Assembly (NCBI GenBank): GCA_964195155.1
Contig: CAXMOP010000100.1
Span: 1-11,050, forward strand
Origin: JACZST01 sp964195155
GTDB taxonomy: Bacteria > Actinomycetota > Acidimicrobiia > Spongiisociales > UBA5794
Direction of reading: 5' to 3'
DNA length: 11,050 bases
In this document: positions 1 to 5,845 of the stretch, piece after piece
Layout: each line of letters opens with the position of its first letter
How positions within the stretch are numbered: the first letter of the stretch is position 1
The notes under the pieces: model-generated
Databases searched by the model: none
Seen by the model: only the letters and a program-made list of their open reading frames with translations
What the model was told of the DNA's origin: nothing
Program-made: the position numbers and the translations under genes

Positions 1-1378
1 GCCAGCGGACGCCATCAGCCGTGTCCTCAACCACGATTCCGAGCGCGGCGAGCTCGTCTCGAATCACGTCGGAGATCTCGAACTCACCGGCGGCCCGGGC
101 CTGTGCCCGTCGCTCGAGGAGGCCGTCGATGTCGGGCGCGGTCCCAACCCGATCGGCGAGCCTCGCGATCTGGTCTGCGAGGTCGTCGACCCCCAGTAGC
201 TGCTCATCCAGGCCGAGCACCGCCATGATCTCGTCGAAAGCAGTCACCAACGCTCCGGCCTCCCCGCCCTCATCCAACCTGCGGTTGCCCTCCCGAACTA
301 CGTCGAACAGGACGCCGAGCGCCCCGGCGACATCGAAGTCGTCGTCCATGGCGCCTTGAAACCGACCCATCACCTCGGCGTCGGCAGGGTCCCCGGTCAG
401 CCCATCGACGCGCCGACGGAAGGCCCACAAGCGCTGCAGCGAAGCCTCGGCGTCATCGAGTGATTCCTCACTGAACTCGAGCGGCTTGCGATAGTGGGTT
501 CGCAGGTACAACAGCCGCACCGCCGAAGGTTCCCTGGAGTGGAGCACCTCGACGAGGTCGACGACATTGCCGGTCGACTTTGCCATCTTCTCACCGCCGA
601 GGTTCATAAGCCCGTTGTGCATCCAATACCGGGCAAAGCGAACCCCGGTCGCCGCCTCGGACTGGGCGATCTCGTTCTCATGGTGAGGGAAGATCAGGTC
701 GTGGCCTCCGGCATGGATGTCGAAATCGTCGCCGAGGTACCGACGGGCCATCGCCGAGCACTCGATGTGCCATCCGGGGCGTCCCGGCCCCCACGGCGAT
801 TCCCAGGATGGTTCACCCGGCTTCGCCGCCTTCCAGAGCGCAAAGTCCAGCGGGTCCTGCTTTTGCGCGGACGGTTCGACGCGATCCCCCGCCCGCAGGT
901 CGTCGAGATCGTGGCGCGACAGCTTTCCATACTCGGGAAAGGACCGGACCGAGTAGTAGACGTCCCCATCGGCCGCATAGGCGTGATCGTTCCCGATGAG
1001 GGTGCCGATGAGGTCGATCATGTCCTCGATGTGCTCGGTCGCCCACGGCTCGACGGTCGGCTCGAGTACCCGCAGCAGTCGATAGGCCTCGGAAAAGTCA
1101 CGGTACGACGCTTCGACCACTTCTTCGGTGGTCACTCCCCGCTCGCTTGCCGTCTCGATGATGCGATCTTCGACGTCGGTAACGTTGCGCACGTAGGTCA
1201 CGTCGTAGCCAAGCCACAGGAGGTAGCGGCGAACCACGTCGAACACGACGGCGTAACGGCCGTGACCGAGATGCGGGCGGGCCTGGACGGTCGCCCCGCA
1301 CACATACATCGTGACGTTGCCTTCGTCCCGAGGGAGGAACGGGACGAGCTCACGCCCGAGGGTGTTGTAGATCTTCAT
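1..1378 (-). CDS. cysS: Cysteinyl-tRNA synthetase (3' end cut by window)
   Basis: This class I aminoacyl-tRNA synthetase attaches cysteine to tRNA-Cys in the cytoplasm. The reading frame gives 459 residues before the window edge, so only a few C-terminal residues should be missing from a family of about 460-470. The sequence shows the HIGH-type signature HLGH at residues 36-39 and the KMSKS-type loop as KMAKS at 264-268. The zinc ligands are C27, C207 (in WHIECS), H232 and E236 (in FPHHENE). A C-terminal helical anticodon-binding region follows, which separates it from the shorter cysteine ligase MshC. The ATG at 1376-1378 starts MKIYNTLG, the expected N-terminus. No Shine-Dalgarno site is visible; TACCAT lies 11 bases upstream. 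The gene is divergent from the phosphodiesterase gene at 1444. In many actinobacteria cysS directly follows ispF, but here about 1.2 kb of other DNA lies between them. Confidence 0.97.
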   Translation of the reverse strand, partial: MKIYNTLGRELVPFLPRDEGNVTMYVCGATVQARPHLGHGRYAVVFDVVRRYLLWLGYDVTYVRNVTDVEDRIIETASERGVTTEEVVEASYRDFSEAYRLLRVLEPTVEPWATEHIEDMIDLIGTLIGNDHAYAADGDVYYSVRSFPEYGKLSRHDLDDLRAGDRVEPSAQKQDPLDFALWKAAKPGEPSWESPWGPGRPGWHIECSAMARRYLGDDFDIHAGGHDLIFPHHENEIAQSEAATGVRFARYWMHNGLMNLGGEKMAKSTGNVVDLVEVLHSREPSAVRLLYLRTHYRKPLEFSEESLDDAEASLQRLWAFRRRVDGLTGDPADAEVMGRFQGAMDDDFDVAGALGVLFDVVREGNRRLDEGGEAGALVTAFDEIMAVLGLDEQLLGVDDLADQIARLADRVGTAPDIDGLLERRAQARAAGEFEISDVIRDELAALGIVVEDTADGVRW

Positions 1379-1389
1379 GCGGAGCCAGG

Positions 1390-1395
1390 ATGGTA
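1390..1395 (-). promoter_or_regulatory. Candidate -10 element of cysS
   Basis: On the minus strand this reads TACCAT, fitting the TAnnnT pattern of actinobacterial -10 boxes. It ends 11 bases before the cysS ATG, so the transcript would have almost no leader. No convincing -35 box is seen. This is inference from spacing and motif only. Confidence 0.3.
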
Positions 1396-1431
1396 CCGGT
1401 CGGGACCGATGCAGCACGGTGCGGTTGATGG

Positions 1432-1437
1432 CACAAT
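1432..1437 (+). promoter_or_regulatory. Candidate extended -10 of the phosphodiesterase gene
   Basis: The hexamer CACAAT, preceded by TGG, ends 6 bases before the ATG at 1444. Transcription would then begin at or next to the start codon. The same 9-mer TGGCACAAT occurs upstream of the only other plus-strand gene (7420-7428), which strengthens the case slightly. The first base departs from the TAnnnT consensus and no -35 is clear. Confidence 0.3.
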
Positions 1438-1443
1438 CGGACC

Positions 1444-2169
1444 ATGGATCATCCGCCCGACCGGCCGATCATTTATGGGCACCGCGGCGCCAGAGCGCAC
1501 ACGCGGGAGAACACCGTTGCCGCCTACGCCCTCGCCATCGAACAGGGCGCCGACGGGGTCGAACTCGACGTGCGGCGCAGCCGCGACGGCGCCATCATCA
1601 TCCACCACGAAGATCGCGCCGAACCCGGATCACCGCCGTTCATCAGCCAGGACCTGCGCACGATCAGGGCTGCGACTCCATGGGTGCCCACGCTGGACGA
1701 GGCGTGGATGGCCATCGGGGATGAAGCATTGCTCAACATCGAGATCAAGAACGACATCGATGAGGCCGACTTCGACCAGTCACGTCGTATCGCCGCAGAC
1801 GTCGTCCGTTGGGTTGAATCCCAGGACGGCCTCGATCGAATACTGATCTCGTCCTTTGACGGCGTTTCCCTTGGCGCGGTACGCGATCGTGCACCCGGCC
1901 TCGCCACCGGGCTCCTCGCCGGCGCCACTGTGGATCCAATGACGGCGATCAAATGGGCCAAACGGGACGGTCATGTTTCGGTCAACCTTTCGGCGCCGGT
2001 CGTGCTCCAGGATCCTGCGGGTCTTGTATCGGCCGCCCGACCGTTGCAGCTGATGGTGTGGACGGTCAACGATCCCGCCGACGCGGTTGCCCTTGCCGAG
2101 GGCGGCGTCGACGCGTTGTTCACCGACGACCCGGCCCTGATGGTCGCAACCTTCGCCGAAGGGACCTGA
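1444..2169 (+). CDS. Glycerophosphodiester phosphodiesterase (GDPD family)
   Basis: This 241-residue protein probably hydrolyses glycerophosphodiesters to glycerol 3-phosphate and an alcohol. The whole protein is one GDPD-type TIM barrel. Visible family motifs are GHRG at residues 12-15 (catalytic-type H13 and R14), RENT at 21-24 with E22, ELDV at 40-43 (metal ligands E40 and D42), the catalytic-type HH at 54-55, EIKN at 100-103, the VWTVN strand at 205-209 and FTDDP near 226-230. There is no signal peptide or membrane segment, so it should act in the cytoplasm. The length is usual for single-domain bacterial members (UgpQ-like). It stands alone on the plus strand between cysS and ispF, and its stop is followed by the repeat cluster. 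The natural substrate cannot be told from sequence. Confidence 0.93.
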   Translation: MDHPPDRPIIYGHRGARAHTRENTVAAYALAIEQGADGVELDVRRSRDGAIIIHHEDRAEPGSPPFISQDLRTIRAATPWVPTLDEAWMAIGDEALLNIEIKNDIDEADFDQSRRIAADVVRWVESQDGLDRILISSFDGVSLGAVRDRAPGLATGLLAGATVDPMTAIKWAKRDGHVSVNLSAPVVLQDPAGLVSAARPLQLMVWTVNDPADAVALAEGGVDALFTDDPALMVATFAEGT

Positions 2170-2198
2170 CGGGTCGGTTCGCGGTTCGTTCCTTGCAA

Positions 2199-2235
2199 CT
2201 TCCTTGCCTCCCCCCTCTCGGGGAGGTGCCGAGCG
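2199..2235. repeat. Partial copy of the palindromic repeat (left end)
   Basis: This piece matches the left end of the full copies at 2250-2378 and 2465-2591. It has CTTGCCTCCCCC, a C/G-rich hairpin (CCCC...GGGGAGG) and the following GTGCCGAGCG, after which the similarity stops. It is a truncated left end of the same element. Confidence 0.7.
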
Positions 2236-2249
2236 AAACAAGACGACTT

Positions 2250-2378
2250 CCTTGCCTCCCCCTCAGGGTGAGGTGCCGAGCGCCAGCGAGGCGGAGGGGG
2301 TCAAAGCGTTGTCGCGACCACGGCTTGACCCCCCTCCCCTCCCTACGGTCGGGACTCCCCCCTGAGGGGGGAGCAAAG
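2250..2378. repeat. Palindromic MITE/REP-like element, copy 1
   Basis: The element contains successive hairpins: CCTCCCCCTCAGGGTGAGG (2255-2273), a stem with apex GCGCCAGC (2280-2287), a long near-palindrome in which GGAGGGGGTCAA (2293-2304) pairs with TTGACCCCCCTCC (2325-2337), and CTCCCCCC-TGA-GGGGGGAG (2355-2373). The outer ends, about 2250-2268 and 2359-2378, are inverted copies of one another with mismatches. Bases 2254-2342 recur at 2469-2558 with a single one-base length difference. Open frames crossing it on both strands are low-complexity and not credible genes. Confidence 0.85.
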
Positions 2379-2400
2379 AGAAGGCCATTGCTCGAACCAT

Positions 2401-2460
2401 CCTCCCCTCTCGGGGAAGTCGCCTCCCGCTCAGGGGGAGGTGCCGAGCGCCAGCGAGGCG
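2401..2460. repeat. Partial, rearranged repeat copy
   Basis: This holds two C/G-rich left-end hairpins in a row (CCCCTCTCGGGG, then CCTCCCGCTCAGGGGGAGG) followed by TGCCGAGCGCCAGCGAGGCG. It stops exactly where the large central palindrome of the full copies would begin and abuts copy 2 directly. This looks like a truncated copy left by deletion or by insertion of one element into another. Confidence 0.7.
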
Positions 2461-2464
2461 CCTT

Positions 2465-2591
2465 CTTTGCCTCCCCCTCAGGGGTGAGGTGCCGAGCGCC
2501 AGCGAGGCGGAGGGGGTCAAAGCGTTGTCGCGACCACGGCTTGACCCCCCTCCCCTCCTGAGGCGGAACTCTCCCCTGAGGGGAGACAAAG
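2465..2591. repeat. Palindromic MITE/REP-like element, copy 2
   Basis: This is the second near-full copy. Its terminal inverted repeats are clear: CTTTGCCTCCCCCTCAGGGG at 2465-2484 against CCCCTGAGGGGAGACAAAG at 2573-2591, differing by one substitution and one gap. Inside are the GCGCCAGC stem (2496-2503), the central palindrome (about 2509-2553) and the terminal hairpin CTCCCCTGAGGGGAG (2571-2585). The element ends 9 bases before the ispF stop codon. Because the phosphodiesterase gene and ispF both run towards this cluster, the hairpins may also end transcription from both sides, although no T-run is present. Confidence 0.87.
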
Positions 2592-2600
2592 AAAAGGGCC

Positions 2601-3089
2601 CTAGGGAGAGACCACCACCGCAACGGCAGCGGCGGCGATCCCTTCGTCCCGCCCGATCATCCCCATCGAGTCGGTGGAGGTCGCCTTCACCGAGACCGCA
2701 CCAATATCGAGGTTTGCGACCCGAGCCAACGAGGCACGCATTGCGTCGCGGTGCGGAGCGATCCGCACCGACTCGGAGATGATGGTGACGTCGAGGCTGC
2801 TCGGCCGAAAACCGCGCTCGGCAAGAAGGGAGACCGCCCGACCCAGGAGAGCCATGGAGTCGGCATCCTGCATCGCCGGGTCGTCATCGGCAAAGTGCGC
2901 ACCCAGATCGCCGATAGCCGCCGCCCCGAACAGTGCGTCCATGACCGCATGCGCCGCCACGTCACCGTCGCTCGTGGCCTCGATTCCCCGGTCGAGGTCA
3001 ACCTCGACTCCGCACAGCACCACCGGTCCGCCGGGCCCAAATCGGTGGGCGTCGAAGCCCCAGCCAACCCTCGGCGGAGCATCAGCCAT
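2601..3089 (-). CDS. ispF: 2-C-methyl-D-erythritol 2,4-cyclodiphosphate synthase
   Basis: This is the fifth enzyme of the MEP isoprenoid pathway. It forms 2-C-methyl-D-erythritol 2,4-cyclodiphosphate from CDP-methylerythritol 2-phosphate and releases CMP. At 162 residues it has the usual length. The zinc site is visible as GFDAH (D13, H15) and SDGDVAAH (H47). The FADDDP segment and the C-terminal KATSTDSMGMIGRDEG nucleotide loop are also present. One conserved position differs: the usual HSDGDV is TSDGDV here, with T39 in place of the family histidine. The ATG overlaps the ispD stop by 8 bases (ATGGCTGA), so translation is probably coupled. The protein normally works as a cytoplasmic trimer. 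The gene ends directly against the repeat cluster. Confidence 0.96.
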   Translation of the reverse strand: MADAPPRVGWGFDAHRFGPGGPVVLCGVEVDLDRGIEATSDGDVAAHAVMDALFGAAAIGDLGAHFADDDPAMQDADSMALLGRAVSLLAERGFRPSSLDVTIISESVRIAPHRDAMRASLARVANLDIGAVSVKATSTDSMGMIGRDEGIAAAAVAVVVSP

Positions 3090-3714
3090 GGCGGGAAGCC
3101 CGCAGATGAATTGCGAGCCGAAGGTCTTCGGGGAAGGTGATCTTCATGTTCGCCGAGTCGCCGGGAACCGTGACCACGGGCTCGCCGATCGCTTCGAGCA
3201 GCCTGGCGTCGTCGGTCGCGTCTTCATTGCCTGCGGCATGCGCCCGTCGCAGCACCGAAACGAAGAATCCCTGCGGTGTCTGCACCGCAACGAGAGACGA
3301 CCGGTCGACGGTCGCGATCACCGTGTCGTCCCGTATTTCCTTGATCGTGTCACGCACCGGGACCGCCGGCACAACACCAGCGACGTCACCGATGCGGAGT
3401 CGGTCGATGACTCTGCGGACGAGATCGGGCGAAGCCAACGGCCGCGCCGCGTCGTGGACCAAGACGAGTTCGACCTCGGGCGGGATCTGATCGAGGCCCT
3501 TGGCGACCGAATCGCGCCGGCGTGGGCCACCTTCGACCCATCCCGGGAGGTCGCCGACGAGAACCACCTCCTCGACTCCACCGGATCGCAAAGCGGCTTC
3601 GGCGAGGGCCCACAGCGGTTCACCGTCGAGTTCGGCATGGTGCTTCGGCCCACCGAATCGGGAGCCGAGCCCGGCGGCAACGACCACGGCCCATACGTCG
3701 CCTTCGGTAGTCAT
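3082..3714 (-). CDS. ispD: 2-C-methyl-D-erythritol 4-phosphate cytidylyltransferase
   Basis: This MEP-pathway enzyme joins CTP and methylerythritol 4-phosphate to give CDP-methylerythritol. From the ATG at 3712-3714 the protein has 210 residues. The nucleotide-binding loop AAGLGSRFGGPK is at residues 13-24 (R19, K24), followed by GGPRRRDSV (62-70), HDAARPL (88-94), VQTPQGF (144-150), TDDA (167-170) and SANMKITFPEDL near the C-terminus. A GTG at 3742-3744 would add ten residues. I prefer the ATG because the family usually begins a few residues before the first strand, but neither start has a clear ribosome site. The stop overlaps the ispF start by 8 bases, and carD lies about 90 bases upstream. 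Confidence 0.95.
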   Translation of the reverse strand: MTTEGDVWAVVVAAGLGSRFGGPKHHAELDGEPLWALAEAALRSGGVEEVVLVGDLPGWVEGGPRRRDSVAKGLDQIPPEVELVLVHDAARPLASPDLVRRVIDRLRIGDVAGVVPAVPVRDTIKEIRDDTVIATVDRSSLVAVQTPQGFFVSVLRRAHAAGNEDATDDARLLEAIGEPVVTVPGDSANMKITFPEDLRLAIHLRASRHG

Positions 3715-3766
3715 GCCAGGGATACGTCGAGGGTACTCAGGCACCTCAACACGGGCCCAAACGCGA

Positions 3767-3783
3767 TGCGCACGTCATGCGCA
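3767..3783. repeat. Short dyad upstream of ispD
   Basis: TGCGCA is repeated on either side of a 5-base spacer in the carD-ispD gap. Because TGCGCA is its own reverse complement, the site is both a direct and an inverted repeat. It could be a regulator site or a weak hairpin; nothing else supports either role. Confidence 0.3.
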
Positions 3784-3802
3784 ACTATCCGGGCCCGCCC
3801 GC

Positions 3803-4564
3803 TCACACCTCCGCCAGCTCCTCGACCTTGGGGAGGGCGCGCTCGAGCTTCTTGATCGCGTCTTCCTCAGAGATGTTGAGCGAGAACTGCAATTCGCTGA
3901 TGATGATCAGCCTTGCCTTGGCCAGCATTCGTTTGAGCGCAGGCGAGATGCCCTTCACCTTCTGGGCGTAATCGAGGTCCCGAATGACCTCGGCGACCTG
4001 GAAGATGTCACCACTGTTGATCTTCTCCGTGAGCACCTTGTACCAGCGGCTCCAGTTCGAACCGGCTTCCTGCGGCTCGCTGCGAAGCGTGGCAAAGACC
4101 TGCTTAGCCTTGTTCTTGCTGATGACCGGTCGTACCCCGAGCTCGACCGCGGAGGCGACGGGAACGCTGACCGTGAGCTGGTCGGTTGCGATCTCGAGGA
4201 TGAAGTAGTCCTGCTTCTCGCCGCCCACGTCCAGCTTCCGCTTCTTGATGATCGTTGCTGCGCCGTGATGCGGGTACACGACCTTGTCGCCAACCTCGAA
4301 CGCAATGGAGGGATTTTGGGGAGCCGGCTCGAGCTTCCTCGCCTCGGTCTTGGCTGCGGCGCCCGCCGTCTTCTTCGCCGCCGGCTTCTTCGTCGTCGCC
4401 TTCTTGGCGGCGGTGGTCTTCTTGGCGGTGGTCTTCTTGGCGGCGGTCTCTTTCGCGGTGCTGGTGGGCTTCTTCGTGGCGGTGGTCTTCTTCGCTGTCG
4501 TCTTCTTGGTTGAGGACGCAGTCTTGCCGGCCGTCGTCGACTTGCTGGTTTTCTTGGTTGCCAA
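3803..4564 (-). CDS. carD: CarD family RNA polymerase-binding regulator with lysine-rich tail
   Basis: CarD binds the RNA polymerase beta subunit and stabilises open promoter complexes; it is essential in mycobacteria. The 253-residue protein has two parts. Residues about 86-253 match the CarD core: an N-terminal Tudor-like polymerase-interacting domain with KVVYPHHGAA (94-103) and LTVSVPV (130-136), then a helical DNA-binding domain with NWSRWYK (170-176, W171 matching the conserved minor-groove tryptophan) and KRMLAKAR (211-218). Residues 1-76 are an Ala/Lys/Thr-rich extension with about 22 lysines, like histone H1 tails and absent from mycobacterial CarD (about 162 residues). The start is TTG at 4562-4564. 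An in-frame TGA lies two codons upstream and no later ATG or GTG precedes the core, so TTG is the only ordinary choice. GGTGAG sits just before it at short spacing. Confidence 0.94.
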   Translation of the reverse strand: MATKKTSKSTTAGKTASSTKKTTAKKTTATKKPTSTAKETAAKKTTAKKTTAAKKATTKKPAAKKTAGAAAKTEARKLEPAPQNPSIAFEVGDKVVYPHHGAATIIKKRKLDVGGEKQDYFILEIATDQLTVSVPVASAVELGVRPVISKNKAKQVFATLRSEPQEAGSNWSRWYKVLTEKINSGDIFQVAEVIRDLDYAQKVKGISPALKRMLAKARLIIISELQFSLNISEEDAIKKLERALPKVEELAEV

Positions 4565-4591
4565 GGCTCACCCGGGGGACGCGAGACGTGC

Positions 4592-4597
4592 AGTGTA
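4592..4597 (-). promoter_or_regulatory. Candidate -10 element of carD
   Basis: The minus strand reads TACACT, close to the TAnnnT consensus, in the 65-base gap between disA and carD. It would give a leader of about 20 bases that includes the GGTGAG before the TTG start. No -35 is evident. CarD commonly has its own promoter in related bacteria. Confidence 0.35.
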
Positions 4598-4629
4598 CCG
4601 GTGGCGCCCCCGAACCCGACGCAGGAGGC

Positions 4630-5694
4630 TCACACCTCGGCGGCAATGACCGGAGCGGTATGGGGAAATTGGTCCAGGTACGCGCGGATCCGCGCCGCTC
4701 GCGCCGGGCCAACTCCCTCGACCTGGTCGAGTTCGGCCACGCTTGCCTTCTTCAAGCGACCATACGAGCCGAAGCGGCGCAGGATGGCGTCGCGCACGCT
4801 GTCCGGCAGCCGAGGAACCGAAGCCAGGGCACGGGCGCCTCTCGGGCTCGCCTCCTCGTCCAGCGGGATCAGACCGACGCCCTGGGCAACGGCAGCGGTC
4901 TGATAGAGATCCTCGGTCGCCATGTCGTTCAAGCCCTTGAATACCGAGGCACCGCGTCGCGGCTTTCGCTTCTGGTAGTCGATGTTGATCAGCTCAACGA
5001 CCTCGGTCACACCGTTTGCCAGGTCCGAAGCCTGGAGCTGCACCATTGGTGCCTCGTCGCCAAGCTCAACCGCGAGCTGCTCCAGATCGTCGACATGCCG
5101 CAGCACCAACATCGCTCGCTGGATCACCATGACCGCGTCACGCAGCGTGACGATTTCGTCCTCCTCGTATTGGGTGAGTCGGACGACCGCTTCGTCGAGG
5201 CGACGCCGCAATCGCTCCAGGGATTGCAGCCGCTGGTTGGCAACCGCAAGTAGCGTCATCGGCGCCTGGAGCACCACGCGGGTCGGGCCGGAGAACAGAA
5301 CGGCAACGTTTCGTCCCTCTTCGCTCACCGCCAGCACGGCGAGCCCGGTCTGGAGGGCGATACGCTCGGCCGTCCGGAACCGAGTGCCGGTCTCCCCGGT
5401 CGCGATGTTCGGGTCGGGCATGAAGTGGACGTTGGCTCGCTCGATCGTGTTGCTCTGGTCGTCGATAACGATGCCGCCATCCATCTTCGCCAGCTCGGCG
5501 ATCCGCGGCGCCGTCACCGGAAGGTCGCGCAAGCGAAACCCTCCAGTGGACAACGGTTCAACAGCGCTCTCCGGCCCGATCACGATGAGCGCGCCGGTTC
5601 CCTGGTTGAAGATCAGCCGGGCTGCCTCGCGCAGCACGGTTCCCGGGGCAAATCGACGCAGGACGTCGAGGGGCGGTGTGGGGCTTGTGACCAT
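4630..5694 (-). CDS. disA: DNA integrity scanning diadenylate cyclase DisA
   Basis: DisA converts two ATP to cyclic di-AMP, and its octamer scans DNA for branched structures. The 354-residue length is typical. Residues about 8-145 form the diadenylate cyclase domain, with GTGALIVIG (32-40), MDGGIVI (71-77) and GTRFRTAER (103-111). A linker helical region follows at about 150-285, then a C-terminal helix-hairpin-helix domain with VEGVGPARAARI (325-336). Both signature motifs differ from the family pattern: DGA is DGG (72-74) and RHR is RFR (105-107). I checked both codons directly (GGC and TTC). Activity may be altered or unchanged; sequence cannot decide. The ATG at 5692-5694 has no ribosome site. 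radA lies upstream on the same strand, the usual partnership in actinobacteria. Confidence 0.96.
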   Translation of the reverse strand: MVTSPTPPLDVLRRFAPGTVLREAARLIFNQGTGALIVIGPESAVEPLSTGGFRLRDLPVTAPRIAELAKMDGGIVIDDQSNTIERANVHFMPDPNIATGETGTRFRTAERIALQTGLAVLAVSEEGRNVAVLFSGPTRVVLQAPMTLLAVANQRLQSLERLRRRLDEAVVRLTQYEEDEIVTLRDAVMVIQRAMLVLRHVDDLEQLAVELGDEAPMVQLQASDLANGVTEVVELINIDYQKRKPRRGASVFKGLNDMATEDLYQTAAVAQGVGLIPLDEEASPRGARALASVPRLPDSVRDAILRRFGSYGRLKKASVAELDQVEGVGPARAARIRAYLDQFPHTAPVIAAEV

Positions 5695-5704
5695 TCCGGC
5701 CAGG

Positions 5705-5710
5705 AGGGTA
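5705..5710 (-). promoter_or_regulatory. Candidate -10 element of disA
   Basis: The minus strand reads TACCCT, ending 10 bases before the disA ATG. This is the same arrangement as at cysS (TACCAT, CCTGGC..., ATG), and both share CCTGGC after the hexamer. The resulting transcript would be nearly leaderless. No -35 is seen. Confidence 0.27.
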
Positions 5711-5812
5711 GGAGGGTGGTGAGCGATTCTCCAGCGGGCCTCCGCTCAAGCTGAGTCGCCATGTCGCTGTTGAGGGCAAGCTGCACGCGATTCCGAGCAT
5801 CCGTCGGTGTTC

Positions 5813-5843
5813 GGCACCCTCCTCATCCGAGGTCGGGGGTGCC
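5813..5843 (-). terminator. Hairpin just after radA
   Basis: GGCACCC (5813-5819) pairs with GGGTGCC (5837-5843), enclosing a second stem CCTC/GAGG with loop ATCC. It begins 2 bases after the radA stop. No T-run follows on the minus strand, so it is not a classical rho-independent terminator. It may be a 3'-end stabilising or weak stop structure. Confidence 0.4.
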
Positions 5844-5845
5844 CG

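Noticed and set aside
494..1846. Long plus-strand open frame of 450 codons
   Set aside because: It lies antisense to cysS and then out of frame over the phosphodiesterase gene. Its translation is Arg/Pro/Val-rich with no family features; it is a high-GC shadow frame.
2199..2600. CRISPR array
   Set aside because: Repeat units are about 130 bases with inverted termini and uneven partial copies. There are no short regular repeats with unique spacers of even length and no cas genes.
2120..2623. Open frames on both strands through the repeat cluster
   Set aside because: They are repetitive Pro/Arg/Ser-rich translations that recur with each repeat copy, overlap on several frames and have no start signals.
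2674..3855. Plus-strand open frame of 393 codons over ispF and ispD
   Set aside because: Both minus-strand genes have clear family motifs with an 8-base overlap, and the antisense translation resembles nothing.
3500..4513. Plus-strand frame ending in Gly/Leu/Arg repeats (LLGGG type)
   Set aside because: It is the antisense of the lysine-rich carD tail; the repeats simply mirror the AAK/TTK codons.
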